Below, piece by piece: positions 49,866-61,669 of a stretch of 64,000 nt of DNA (position 1 is its first letter; every line of letters begins with the position of its first letter). Both the position numbers and the translations under genes were made by a program. The notes beneath the pieces are model-generated. The model saw nothing but the letters and a program-made list of their open reading frames with translations. It was not told the origin of the DNA and ran no database searches. Location of the stretch: contig NC_049562.1 of the NCBI RefSeq assembly GCF_013368755.1, positions 6,014,001 to 6,078,000 of the forward strand, given 5' to 3'. This stretch comes from Talaromyces rugulosus (lineage: Eukaryota > Ascomycota > Eurotiomycetes > Eurotiales > Trichocomaceae).

Positions 49866-51461
49866 TTTGCGAAAGATCGCTTGGTATGTCTACGTGCCGG
49901 AAAGGAGTGACTACCACCAGCTTCGAAGCTGTGGTTGATTTGAACGTTATATAAGTCTAGGCGATAAAAGGTTGTATAAGGAGTGTATTAGTTGGAATAT
50001 CGAACGGATCACCAAAAGAAGGAAAAGAGGCAGTCAGGCTGCATGCTATATCAACATGACGGGATCTACCGTGCTTATGTACAGTTAAACAAAGCCTAGC
50101 AAGCAAGGTCAACTGATCTGACACATTTACTCCATAAAATTGAAATCTGGAACTAAAAAGACTATTTTCTCACGGATTGCCAAGCAGCCGGAACGCTGAT
50201 AGTTACTTGGTACTATCGCATTTTAAAGAATATTATTGTGTTGCATCCAATTTGCTGACGCCAAACAGTACACCAAGACCGTTGGAGATCGGAGCGATGT
50301 CACGTACCTTACCTACATGTACCTTAACTGCCTTAGTAGCCTCACCCAACGTACTCAGGAACATCGACTATCGTTGGTATTGGCTCAGTTTTGTCGTCCT
50401 GTAGTGCCTGATATCCTGAGGCCAACTCAGAGAGCGTCGTCGGTACGTCGCCCTGCATCAATTAAACATCCACAAAACGTCCGAAGAAAAGTATTTTTCG
50501 GCTTACCTGACAAACAAGACAACATATTTGCCAGGAAAAACATATATTCTAAATCATGCGACATCTAAACTCTCACTCCGTAAAACAGGGAGAGAGGGAA
50601 AGATGTATAGAAGTTCATGGTAGCATTGTGGTGAAAGAGCATTGGGGGCCAACATGGTTGAAACGGTCGCAGGTTCCGGGGGCGTTTCCCTTGGTCGTAC
50701 GATTGACCGAAACGGCGTGGCTAGGGCTCTTAAAACGCCATTTAATAGATCTATTATTGCAATTAGGTTGGCTGACCGCCACTAGCTCAGATCATTGTAG
50801 GAGCGTCAAGCCTCCAGCTCACACTGATGTAACATCACGATGGGCTAGAAGGAAAACATGACAAGTTTTGGAAAGCACAGGCGGGATTGGCCAATGAGTA
50901 GCTAACATGCCTAGAAATAATATTCCCCAGCAGCCACTCGCTCTATAGAAGAGAATTTGACTGGATAGTGGCTTGGGTGGCAACATCGAGGCCACAAGGG
51001 GCCTTCGGGTCTAAGAAACGGCTAGAACGATCTGGGTGTTTCCCTATCAAAGGTTAGCAAGAATGAAGCATACGGTTGAAGGCTAGTTGTTGCAAGGACT
51101 TTACCTTGCGCAGGAGTGATCCGTCATACTGTCCGTGAAGGAGCTTACAAGACATCCCTCAACAAGTTGTATTCTTTTCGTGAAGGCGACATGAATTCGA
51201 TGTGCTGGGTTTGTGGCTCTGATAATAGACCGACCCCTTGATCGAGTACTGGGTAACGCGAGACCAAGAATATTGAGAACATCCCTGGTTGTGTAAAGTG
51301 AGGATGTATCTAGTAGTGTGAGCGGAAGAGGTGTGTGGAGGGAAGCACAACTCGTGGCCGCATACAGACGCAGCCCGTCTCAGGTGACTTCGTCGACCTT
51401 TGGATTCCTCACGTATACATATCTTGACACGGCATTGTGATTCCAACCGAATCAATCTACT
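49866..51461. other. Intergenic region upstream of the subtilase and the transporter relic
   Basis: About 1.6 kb with only short frames and no recognisable domain. The left end is the subtilase promoter. The right end was presumably the promoter of the now-dead acetate transporter gene. Confidence 0.45.
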
Positions 51462-52534
51462 ATGACAATGAACGACGGCTTGAAAAACGATATCTCCAAC
51501 GGCAGCTCTCAGCGTACCCCCGGAGGCAGCGAGGCTCGAGAAGATACTCAGAACCGCACCGCTGGCAGTCTGTTTATTTCCGCTGAGTTTTTCGAGAAAA
51601 TCTATCTCTCACCCAAGAACTGCGTTCACGGCGACCTCCGTCTCATTGTGGGAAATCCAGCGCCTCTGTACGTTTTCTCAGATCAAAGAGACAGCGGGAA
51701 ACAAACTGATTCGAAAGTCAGTGGTGTCTTGGGTTGCATCATCAGCTTAACTGCACAACGGGCTCTGACAATGGGATGAAGAGGAGCTGATGGTAGTGTT
51801 GCCCCCTTGATTTAAGATAGTCCTCAGACTGTTCGTCTGTTTTGGTAGTTTTCTTTAGCTAATTTTAATATTTAGCAGGGTCTTCTATGGCGTGGGAGGA
51901 ACATTAATGCCCGCCTGTGACCTCTCCGAGTTGATTTTGAGAAACAAATTCCCAGCAATTGTTTTTTTTTTTTTTTTTTTCATTCGGTAGCTGGCCTATT
52001 ATTCAGACATACTGTACCGTTCTCGCAGATTTCTCCTAAACAGGCGCCTACTAGATTTCAACTACATTGATGTTGACCCCATTTGCTACAGACACTTCTA
52101 ATTTCTCAGACTCCGCCGTTTTGTGGTTTCCGACGTTATAGCATAGCAACTTTCAACGCGGGCATGGGGTTTCTTTTCTTTATTTACCTGATTTGCGGCA
52201 TCGGCACCGACATAGTCATTGAATCCATCTTCTGATACTTACAGTTGGGCTCTTTCTCTTGGCGGAGTCCTATTTCCAAGCGACTAACATGAAAACTGGG
52301 CTCGCCAGCAGCCTTCTGGTGGCAAGTTGCCCGTACCTCCAAGCCTACTTTGACAAATCGGGCTAACGATCGATGTTGAAATAGGCCAGCTTTGTCATGC
52401 TATTTTCTTCGATTGACCTTGGATGGTATCTCTTCATAGCGCAGATGCTCAGAAGTGTCCACTTTCCATATAGTCTCCCAGTGGGTGACGTAGGCCATGT
52501 GATCAAGGGCCGCAGCGAGAAGATGGAAGTCTAG
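51462..52534 (+). pseudogene. Decayed GPR1/FUN34/YaaH (acetate transporter) gene
   Basis: The first exon is intact: a start ATG, then FISAEFFEKIYLSPKNCVHGDLRLIVGNPAPL, which matches the family's N-terminus up to the NPxPL signature. A normal-looking intron follows. The next segment reads LGVLGCIISL but hits TGA at 51776-51778 exactly where the family has Trp (MG-stop-RGAD). Further family pieces follow in several frames: VFYGVGGTLM, LRNKFPAIVF, NFNAGMGFLFFIYLIC, and near the end GWYLFIAQMLRSVHFPYSLP and VGDVGHVIKGRSEK before a stop at 52532. Together they cover the whole six-helix protein, so this is a full-length gene killed by a nonsense mutation and later frameshifts. A poly-T run (51961-51982) interrupts it. 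Confidence 0.85.
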
Positions 52535-52714
52535 AGATTTGCAAAGTCTCACATGTCGACTTTACTAAATCACCCAAAGTTTTAGGTTCATGTCAAACTA
52601 TACCTATTAGTAGTCAATAAACGGGTATCATTTTATGATGCAAAGGAGGTAATCAGAAGATATAGTAGAGAACGAACGGCTTTCGTGGTCTATCCATAAA
52701 TCGCATCACATTAC

Positions 52715-52785
52715 GGCTCTTTAGTCTAGCGGTAGGACGTCAGATTTTGATTCTGAAATCCCCGGTTCGACCCCGGGAGGAACCT
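52715..52785 (+). tRNA. tRNA-Gln (anticodon UUG)
   Basis: The cloverleaf fits by eye. The anticodon stem TCAGA/TCTGA encloses the loop TTTTGAT, which puts TTG at positions 34-36. The T-arm CCCCGGTTCGACCCCGGG holds a perfect B box (GGTTCGACCCC, 52764-52774). The A-box region is TAGTCTAGCGGTAGG. There is no intron. In the acceptor stem GGCTCTT pairs with AGGAACC except for a C-A mismatch at the third pair. A T6 Pol III terminator follows 14 bp downstream. Confidence 0.93.
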
Positions 52786-52799
52786 GTCTTGTTTGTTGC

Positions 52800-52805
52800 T
52801 TTTTT
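52800..52805 (+). terminator. Pol III terminator of tRNA-Gln
   Basis: A run of six T on the sense strand 14 bp after the discriminator position, typical for RNA polymerase III termination. Confidence 0.75.
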
Positions 52806-53037
52806 CCCCTTTGTGGACTTAATAAAAAGGTGTATAGCGATCATATTGACATATAGTGGTGATAAGCGATAAGATAAGATACGCAAGACGCTAGCCGTTT
52901 TGGTATATTTTGCCGCACGGGCCACCATCAGGCCTCGCTTCATCCAGACCGAACGCCCGTTCTTTTTCACTCTCTCTTTTGCAACATGCTGCCTGCGAAC
53001 GCCTTCGAAAGCCTTCGCACGCATCTAATAGCTCACA

Positions 53038-54989
53038 ATGACAGATCCATCTTCGATATTTCTTCACGCGGAGCTCTTGCCAAACATTCGACAGCTCACG
53101 GTTCACGTTTCTCTCCCGATTTCGTCCACGAGTATCGATCTCAGAGCATCGACTATTACCCTCTCCGAGTCTCGACGCGCGATTACTGTGTATACCGTCC
53201 GTGGAACTGGCGACGAGAAGGAGGATTTATTGGAGACTCTCAAATTGCCTGCTCGCGTCACCGAAGCATCTCGACGAAACCTCACGTTCGCGGGACATCA
53301 AGTAGACTCTCTGGGAGATAGTAACAGCACAGAATACTCGTTCAGGCTACAGGTTGACGACCATGACACTACTTTGATGAGGGGAAACAACGGCTTGCAC
53401 GAAGATGATTTTGTGCCTTGGACTGCAAAGAACATGTCGCCACATTCTGTGCTGCATTGCCGATCTTGTAGCCAGGAAATCCTAGGTCGTCTGCAACAAG
53501 AAGAAGCCAGCTCCTGGGCATGGAAAGATCTTCCCAGCGGAAATTGGGCAGAAATGATGGACTTTTGGCACTGTCACAAACCAGACGTGCACGTGGACGA
53601 GAAAGACCAGCAAAAGGTAACAGACGACCAGAATGCCTCGGTCAAGGGGTACGGTGCGTCAAACCAGGTTGTTGCTCTCCCAGGGACAGTTCTGGTCGAT
53701 GTCGCATCTTTTCTGGTGGCAGAGAGCGACTGCTACAATATCAAACGGGTGAGTTACAAGTCACATATCTATACCAAGACAACTGCAATATATTCATTCT
53801 TTGTCTTTACTTTTTTTTTACGTCTTCTTCCTCTCTATCGCAGTAAGCTTCTTTTGAACTGAACATCCGGGCATAAAAGAAGGAGGCTTCTTCGCGTCCC
53901 TACGATCAAGTCTCCGATACAAATGCCCAACATGGAATAACTTTGGCCGCGACCTGTTTTTTTTTTTACCTCCAGTCCCGACAGGGAGGAAGTTGTCGAT
54001 CTTGCTGATGTATTGGTGCGAATTATATTGGCTATGGGAAATGCTTGATGCAGGACGACGTGATATCCTCTTTCATGAACAATGGATGATGGATTTCAGT
54101 CTCCTGGTCAGGTGTTTCGCAACCACATATTTCGTATGGATTGTTATCGAGTTTCATAACTGACCTACGGGTGGAGGAAGAGGGTTGTTGGTCATCCTAT
54201 TGCGTTTTACTGGAATATCTCGATGAGTGGAATTTCCAGCGATTTGCACAGGGTACAATACAATACAATGTCTTGTAATGTTGATAGACAGACACCCATT
54301 CAATGCAATGCAATATTCTTTGTCCTTTCATCGCTAATAAAATCTCCCGAGTACAGTCCCAAGTGCCTGAACCAACATCTCGAGGCTTCTCGTCTAATAC
54401 GACAAGAGCAAATATAGACTGTAAGCGATGCGGTGCCATCGTAGGAATGGAAGACCCTGCAGCAGACGGGTTAAGACTGTACAAGAGCAACATATCAGTA
54501 CGGCATTCCCAGGCTCAAGACGCAACGTACGAGTCATATCCCACGGAGATGATCACAAGTGCCCAACTACTGGAGCTCATTAACCGTGAGGGCGTGCGGC
54601 GGTTTGTCATTCATGCAGGTCATCAGGACGGCATTTTGGTATGAAATCCCTCACTCTCAGCCCCAAGTTCAACGATTGGCCCCTGACCGGCATAGGTATG
54701 GGCATTCAATCCCGATCTCCGGTACTCCAGCACGAGCGCGGACCACAGCATCGTCACCAGACGCGCCATGAAGGTGCTGTATCAGGAGCTGGCGAATGTC
54801 GAGGAGATCCTCGAGCCCGAAATGGGCACCGCTGTCCCACTGTCGCTCGAGGAGCTATTCCTGCCTGCCGCCATATATGGAGAGCTGATCGAGTCGCTCA
54901 AGCAGAGCACTGGGGTTCTTCCAGCGTCAGCGAGGATCTTTCGAGAATGGAATGTCGCATTTTTGAGCCGGTACGACCAGGGAAGATGA
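53038..54989 (+). CDS. E2-binding protein of the UBE3D/Ipa1 (HECT_2) family
   Basis: Proposed exons are 53038-53748, 54357-54638 and 54696-54989, giving 428 residues. Family members bind ubiquitin-conjugating enzymes and act as HECT-like E3 ligases; yeast Ipa1 also affects mRNA 3'-end processing. Motifs: HCRSCSQEIL with the family Cys pair, then WKDLPSGNWAEMMDFWHCHKPD, which is the family hallmark. A second Cys pair (CKRCGAIVGMEDPAADGLRLYK) and a C-terminal part (VWAFNPDLRYSS, REWNVAFLSRYDQGR) follow. Exon 1 is phase 0 and exon 2 joins cleanly. The first intron would be 608 nt, far longer than any other here, so either an extra exon was missed or something has been inserted. Confidence 0.82.
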
Positions 54990-55211
54990 TGGATGACGAA
55001 TGGGAGAAGAAGCTGCAAGGCGGCCTGATCTGCTGTGTGCGCTCCTTCCGCCGCCACCCTTGCGCAACCTTGACCCTTTCAAGCTTTGCTTCACATGACT
55101 TGGCGAAGCTTGAATTGCCCCTTGTCCCACTCGTTGTGGCTATTTAAAGAACGGCCGAATTGCTTGTCTTTTTCTTGTCTCGCGAGATTAATATCAATCC
55201 TCTCTTACAAT

Positions 55212-55943
55212 ATGCTCCGCGCCCTGTTTTCATCTGCTTATGCGCGCCGCCACCTCTCAAGATCAACAATGGCGGCAGGTCAGATACAACACAGTACACA
55301 GAAAACAACAATGATGCCAGACAAGGATGAGGCCATCGCATGGGAGCATTCCTCTTCAGCGCCCCGTGATTATTCCAAGCTTCTCGAGGAGCTTGAAGAC
55401 GAAGAGTTTCCAGACTCCCCTTGTTCATACCACATTGAAGATGTCAATCGCGCTTCGCCAAACGACTCGGCCTCAATCATCAGCGATTCTGTCGACCCAA
55501 TGTCTACCGTCCCAGAGTTGTCGGTATCAGAATCATCCTCGCCGTCCGACGAGTCATCATACGATCCCTGGAGCTGGAGGGATGCCGACGACATACCCAC
55601 CCGACCAGCCAGCGCATTTTTCTTGCAAGATTTTCCACCTCTAGTCAGATGTCGTGAAGACCCGGCAATGGGTCACCCTGAGGATATCATAATACTAGAT
55701 TTCGATGATGACCCCACGACCCGACACTGGCAGCTCTGGAACACAAACGGTGACGAGGGCACCACTTCACAGGAGTGGAGCAGATCAAGCTCATTTTCAT
55801 GCCTGGAGGCACATGCATGCAAGGGCGATGAAACCTGGCCGATTATATCCAACGAGGCTGCATACCGAGCAGACGAATCGACCTTAATTGGACAATTGTT
55901 AGATAAACCCCACACTTCGGAGCACCTCACGCATCTAATCTGA
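55212..55943 (+). CDS. Acidic Ser-rich protein, unrecognised
   Basis: A single open frame of 243 residues from the ATG at 55212. A TATTTAAAG box lies about 70 bp upstream, and the same frame extends upstream without better evidence. The N-terminus (MLRALFSSAYARRHLSRST) is basic and hydrophobic and could be a mitochondrial presequence. The rest is acidic and probably largely disordered (LLEELEDEEFPDSP, SVSESSSPSDESS), with a short ordered-looking patch PEDIIILDFDDDPTTRHWQLW. I do not recognise a family. The coding call rests on length and the plausible upstream region. Confidence 0.6.
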   Translation: MLRALFSSAYARRHLSRSTMAAGQIQHSTQKTTMMPDKDEAIAWEHSSSAPRDYSKLLEELEDEEFPDSPCSYHIEDVNRASPNDSASIISDSVDPMSTVPELSVSESSSPSDESSYDPWSWRDADDIPTRPASAFFLQDFPPLVRCREDPAMGHPEDIIILDFDDDPTTRHWQLWNTNGDEGTTSQEWSRSSSFSCLEAHACKGDETWPIISNEAAYRADESTLIGQLLDKPHTSEHLTHLI

Positions 55944-56116
55944 ACTCCCTGTTCGATTTTGGATAATGAAGGGAATTGGTTATATTTCGCTGCATATTAT
56001 TGGGTTGTTTTTATTTACTTTATTAGTCGGCCATCTCTTCAAAGGCTCGCGCTTTACATGTCATAGCGGTGCGTTTCAGCGTTCAAAATGATACAAATCG
56101 ACACATATTCATTTCA

Positions 56117-57540
56117 TCAGGCTCCAAAGGGTGTTTCGTATGGGCGCTCGGCTTGAGGCGTGATACGGGCGAGATGGCGTCGCTGGCCATTGGTCCAGTC
56201 GTACTGCGCCGAATGGGCAGTTACACGGTTCTGCACAAATTAGACAAATTGTCCAACATGACAAAAGAAAACTAGGCAGATGGATAACTTACGTCCCAAA
56301 CAACAACTGTCCCCGGTGCCCATTTGACACGTGTCTGTACATCCTGCGACAGAGCGATGTGGTCAAAGAGAAACTTGAGCAAGAATTCCGATTCTTCCTT
56401 TTTATATCCGACAATGTAGCGAGTGACTTTTCATCCGGACCACGTTAGTCTCACCATCAAACAGAGGGAAATGGCTAGCCCATGGGGTTGACTCACATTG
56501 TGGGTTAACATACAGGGCTTTCTCGCCCGTGACAGGATGCGTGCGCACGATTGGGTGCTCGTGCATTACTGGATCCCTCCTTACAAAACTGCCTCTTGCC
56601 TGTGCACTATTGGCCTGTTCGAAACCGGAGTGGACAGCTTTGAGACCGTGCAGGCGCTTCTGGAACTCGGGCGAAAGGCGCTCGTAGGCCTTGGCCATAT
56701 TTGTGAACAGGGTGTCACCGCCGCTAGTGGGCCCATCGAGCAGATACAGGAATGTGGTACCTGGCGGCTGGGCCTCGAAAGTGACATCGGAGTGCCACGT
56801 GATAGAGTTGGTGTGTTGTTCCAAAAATTGCAAGCCGGACTTGTCGTCAGCGCCTCGGTGAACGAGGTGGACTTCTGGGAATCCCTTGGGTGCACCAGAC
56901 GTTACGTGGATGTGATGACGACCAAAGTAACCGCCAAATTCCAACGCCTTCTCAATGGGGATTGAGGCAAAGTCTTGCTCGCGGAAAGCTACATTGGCAC
57001 CGTCCATGGTTAGTCACATATCTTAGTTGGGCTGGTTGTGTAACCTACCGACCACCTTGCGCTGGGCGACAAAGAGAGCCAGCTGGTCTTTGCCTGCGTC
57101 TGTAAGTTGGCTCAGTTGCACGCCGTGAACCTCGGAGCCAATAAATGGTGTCACCTCGGTGACCTGCGCTTGACCCTCTGGGAGGAGATCTTTGAACGAC
57201 GGGTCTGCATCTTTGCCGTGATCGTAATGCTCGAACGGGGTCCATGGGGGGTATCTATGCGGTGCAATGTTAATTTACACCATCAAACGACAGGAATTCC
57301 GATTCGAAAAAGAAAGACAATGCAGTAGGATAGAACACACTTGACGCCCTTTTCGTTGTCCCAAACGGGGAGGTAGTTTGGGTATGTGGCCGGAGGTTGA
57401 GATGCGGTACCTTTGGTCTCCGCCTCGTTATCATAAGAAGTGCTGACACTGATAAAGGCTTCCTTATTGAAGCCCTCTGTGAACTTTGGCTTTTCGGGAG
57501 TTTCCCGGATAGGAAGCGGGTCAACCAATGCCGGCGCCAT
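56117..57540 (-). CDS. TauD/TfdA-type 2-oxoglutarate/Fe(II) dioxygenase
   Basis: Proposed exons are 57540-57341, 57254-57049, 56988-56497, 56426-56293 and 56230-56117, giving 381 residues. Enzymes of this family hydroxylate substrates such as taurine and other sulfonates, releasing sulfite, with 2-oxoglutarate, O2 and Fe(II). Visible features are VTPFIGSEVHGVQLSQLTDA, VVAFREQDFA, the iron-binding HxD in ITWHSDVTFEAQPPG, GGDTLFTNMAKAYERL, and a C-terminal RRHLARITPQ, which places the distal His and the 2-oxoglutarate-binding Arg. All exons keep phase. It is divergent from an MFS transporter gene with a sulfur-type regulatory motif between them, which favours a sulfonate substrate, but the family also includes alpha-ketoglutarate-dependent xanthine and herbicide dioxygenases. 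Confidence 0.92.
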
Positions 57541-59131
57541 GACTTGTGCTCTGTTGTATCCTGGTGTATACGTTAAGTGGTGGAGGACTATGTATGCCCT
57601 GCTGGAGATGTCACTTTTGTCTGGCACAGAACCGGGGATTTTGAAAAAAAAACAAAAAAAAACAAAAATACAATATTATTCTCAACTCTACTTCTCCTTC
57701 CCAACCTGCGGGCCTGTCTTTGTCATCCGACAATAACGAATCTATGCCGGGCTGGGCCAGACGATATCGGATAGTTTTCCTAATTTCTCATTCGTCTCGG
57801 ACGATATTAGACATTTGACAGCGGGGTTCTATTTTGGATCCCCTCATTTATTCATCCGATCCGCGAGCTAGCCCAGCCAGTTCCGCGTTTCATCAACAGC
57901 TGAAGAAGACGGAGTGGGTTCGGGGTTTGTAGCGAGACCAATTGACCTTTGTTCAGATCCCAATAATGACAGGGTGACCACGGAAAAACTCCGCGATGGG
58001 ATGCTAGATTAGTAGATAATCGTGCGTCCCTTTATGGCGTCATCTGCGGGAAGGCTGGCATGATTTGAGGCTCGTGTCAACCATGCGAATACATGTAATG
58101 GAGGGATATAAATATACCCAGTGTGGGGTGGTACATGTATGTGGCAGGCCGATTTCGGCAGGGATCGATCAGTTCTATAGCTATCAGTATCAATTGATAG
58201 CAGTCAATAATGATATTGTTTGCAGTTCAGTATCACAATATCTAAACACATGCATGTCAAAAGCAAGCCACCGGATAGAACAGACTCTAGATTGTACACC
58301 CAGCTTCGAGAGCGAGATATGACGCGGCAGTAGATATCATCTTGTCAAACGATTACTATTTATTGAGGGCTGTGAGCCCAAAGGGGAAGGTGAACTCAAG
58401 CAGCAGTGGGGCAACCTTAAAAGCGGGCCTTTGTCGTTATTGATCCTTCTCGCCAACACTTTAACAACACGTCGAAACCATCCAACACAACCACAGCATA
58501 CTTCTATCTGTTTCGTTTCTTTTCTTATTTACCCCTGTTTATCCCAGCAAACAACCATGCGCAAAAACAAAACAAAATGTTCCATTTGGCTGTTTGCCGG
58601 AAGTTTCTCGCAGATCGATAACGTTCCATGCCCGCCAAGTTGCGTGATAGCACGCCATCTGCAATAACGTCAATCGAGCCTGCGTCGCGCCATCACGCTT
58701 CCACTGGACCGCGCAGTATTCGCAGATCGTGTCTCGTCTGGGCGTTTAACGCGCACGTCTTTGTGGTTGCTCTCCCCGGAGCTCGTGGCCACGCGCACCC
58801 TTTGTCGTCATGTATCCGGCCTAGTATGCGGAGACGTTCTTCTTTCCGGTTAAGCAGCATCAGGTTCTAGTTTGATCCTGCGCGATCTGCCCAAGTACAC
58901 CATGGAGCTGATGCTATCGAAGCGGGCCGATGCCCACAGCTCCAGGGTCCAGCCTGCAGAGCTTGAAACGCAACGAACCAAAGGGGAAAAGGCCAGAGAT
59001 AAGCAGCGGAAAAAAAATTCGTGATCGAGCTATACCACCTTTTTTTTTTTTTAATATGATAGCTTTTCCTGTTCTTACAAACGTCGTCAACTACTGGTTC
59101 CTCATCTCACTGCAATTGCTTGGTCGGAACC
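57541..59131. promoter_or_regulatory. Divergent promoter of the dioxygenase and transporter genes
   Basis: 1.59 kb between the two start codons. It contains A/C-rich low-complexity DNA (57644-57668), a CYS3/MetR-type palindrome listed separately, and a T run at 59040-59052 near the transporter leader. Short frames at 58431-58870 lack any recognisable feature. Confidence 0.5.
58034..58043. promoter_or_regulatory. Candidate CYS3/MetR sulfur-regulator binding site
   Basis: ATGGCGTCAT is a perfect match to ATGRYRYCAT, the consensus bound by the bZIP factor CYS3 (Neurospora), called MetR in Aspergillus. That factor activates genes for using alternative sulfur sources. It lies about 495 bp upstream of the dioxygenase ATG and about 1.1 kb upstream of the transporter ATG. 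It was the only match found between the two genes. Confidence 0.5.
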
Positions 59132-61107
59132 ATGTCGGATCACAACGAAAAGTCTGGCTTTGGGCAGCCTGGTGCTGAAAGCCCAGATTCGCACTCAACC
59201 AAGCCCGGGGTATCAACTGCTGTGAGCCCGCAAGCTGTTGAATCGGTCGTAAGGCGACGCGCCATCCCAACCGATGCCGCCTTTGAACAATCCGAGGACC
59301 CTCGTTACTACAAGCCAATTGATTCGTACGAAGGCCTCCATCGTTGGGATCCCGAATTTGAGTGGGAGGAAGAGGAAGAAAAGAGGCTTGTTCGAAAGGT
59401 GTGCTCTCTGCCTTTTTTTCTATTTGTGGTTTGATTTCTAACACCACCAGATTGATCTTCGGGTTTGCACCTTTGCTTGCGTGACATTCTTCGCCCTGCA
59501 ACTAGACCGGGGAAACATCGCCCAGGCACTGTCTGACAACATGTTGGCTGATTTGAATATGGACACGAATGATTACAATACCGGACAGACCATCTTCTAC
59601 CTCGTCTTTCTTTTCGCAGAGCTGCCTTCACAGCTGATCTCGAAGAAAATCGGCCCGGACCGTTGGATTCCCATCCAAATGGTTTGCTGGAGCTTGATTG
59701 CCGCCTGCCAGGCTTTCATTACTGGTCGTTCAACATTCTACGTTTGCCGGGCACTTTTGGGCTTGTTTGAGGGCGGATTGTAAGTATACTTACTTTACTT
59801 TTGTCCAGGTTTGACAAATCATCTAACAGTTGAGGCAGCATTCCCGACACGATTTTATTTCTGTCCTACTGGTACAAGTCCAAGGAGCTTCCTATAAGAC
59901 TCAGCTTTTTCTGGATGACATTTGAAGCCACGGCCATTATTGGTGCTTTCCTCGCTTTTGGCTTTTTACACATTCACACCAGCGATGGAACAGGTCAATG
60001 GCGGTATCTCTTCGCACTTGAAGGATTAATCACCGGCGTCATTGGAATTTTTGCCGCCTTTTATATGCCCCCGTCCCCGACAGAGACGGCTGGGTGGGTT
60101 CGAGGCAAAAAGGGCTGGTTCACTGAGCACGAGGAAAAGATCCTGGTTAACCGTGTCATCCGCGACGACCCCAGCAAAGGCAGCATGCACAACCGGCAAG
60201 CCATAACGTTCAAGCTTCTTTGGGAGGCCCTTTGCGACTACGACATGTGGATTATCTATCTCCTCGGCCTTGTGTGGATGATTCCACCCTCTCCTGCCAC
60301 CAACTACATTACCCTGGAGCTAAAAGCGCTCGGTTTCGACACTTTCCATACCAATCTACTGACCATTCCGGCATATGTTATATTCATTATCAATTTGGCT
60401 CTATTCGTCTGGATATCTGAACGTATTAACCAACGTCTTTTGCTTGGTGCATTTGCCGAGATATGGAATTTGGCTTTACTGGTCGCTCTCGAAACCCTCC
60501 CAGCAGGAGCTAGTACTTGGGTTCGCTATACCCTGCTCATTTTGCTTATTGGAAGTCCCTATATGCATGCTGCCGTCGTGGCAATGACTTCTCGAAACGC
60601 CGGATCAGTCCGTACGCGCACCGTCGCGTCAGCTTTGTACAACATGACTGTGCAGGCCAGCAACATCATTTCAAACAATGTAACTCTCCCCTTTCAACCC
60701 ATTGCTTTTCTTTTTTAACAACTGTTCTTTTTTTTTTTTTTCAGATATATCGCGACAGCGACAAACCGTTATACCGTACTGGAAACAAGGTTCTCATTGC
60801 CTTGTCCATTCTGAGTTTCGTACTCTTTATAGCGGCCAAGTTTTACTACGACACGAAAAACCAGTTGCGTTGATCCCCTTGCTGAATTACCATTGGATAT
60901 ACTTTACTAACCATGATTCTTCATATAGACGCCGAGCGCGCATATGGGACGCCATGAGCACCGAGGAGCGGGATGCATATTTGACTTCTAACAAGGACAG
61001 CGGAAATAAACGGTAAGACTTTTTATCTTTCTCGATGATCAAAAACTGGGCGTATACTAATTTTTTTTTTTCGTTTTTCAAGACTTGACTTTAGGTTCGT
61101 TTCATAA
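59132..61107 (+). CDS. MFS transporter of the Dal5 (anion:cation symporter) family
   Basis: Proposed exons are 59132-59398, 59451-59779, 59839-60679, 60745-60863, 60929-61012 and 61083-61107, giving 554 residues. A hydrophilic N-terminal tail of about 90 residues is followed by a 12-helix MFS core. Family signs are LDRGNIAQALSDNMLADL after the first helix, ISKKIGPDRWIPIQMVCWSL at helices 2-3, CRALLGLFEGGFIPDTILFL across exons 2-3, and the C-terminal IWDAMSTEERDAY ending in RLDFRFVS. Dal5-type proteins carry allantoate, nicotinate, vitamins or, in some cases, sulfonates and thiols. The substrate cannot be read from sequence, but the dioxygenase neighbour and the intervening CYS3-type site suggest a sulfonate. 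The last two short exons were placed by phase and by the family C-terminus. Confidence 0.93.
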
Positions 61108-61669
61108 GGTATAGACTAGAATGTCTGTGGAGTTGTTGTTTATAGATCCAGTGACATCTTCATGGTTCATAGAGTTCTGGATATTTTCTAGTAGCAACCT
61201 TGAAAAAGAAAAAAATAGAACAAGCCAAAAATGATACATTAGTTACAGTTATATTCATGTAAACACTAATATTCTCAAAAAGTATTTGAAGATGTCAGGT
61301 AAAATAAGAGTAGAAATCGCAGCGTTTAGAATGTACGAGAAGCTGATGTCGTTGGTAGTTGACTTGGCCAGTTGACTTCACGTATTAGGTCTAGCTCGGG
61401 TTTACCCTATATGGCTACATCCGGATCAGTTAGTAATGGTATCATTACTACGACAAGGTTTTATATGGTCTTTGATCGGAAATTTACATGTATAGGGATC
61501 GTAATTAAGACTCTACTTTATGTATTAGGCTTTGATTTTGTTCATGTAAAATCAATATCAATAAAGTTATCAATCTCTTCAACTAAAAATTACAAAAAAA
61601 TTGCATTCCTCCATTGACTCCAAAACAATTCGTTCTTCCAAAACTCCAACCCGGTGTCATCCGAGTTCA
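61108..61669. other. Convergent intergenic region between the transporter and cupin genes
   Basis: AT-rich 3' flanks of two convergent genes. No further feature is seen. Confidence 0.5.
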
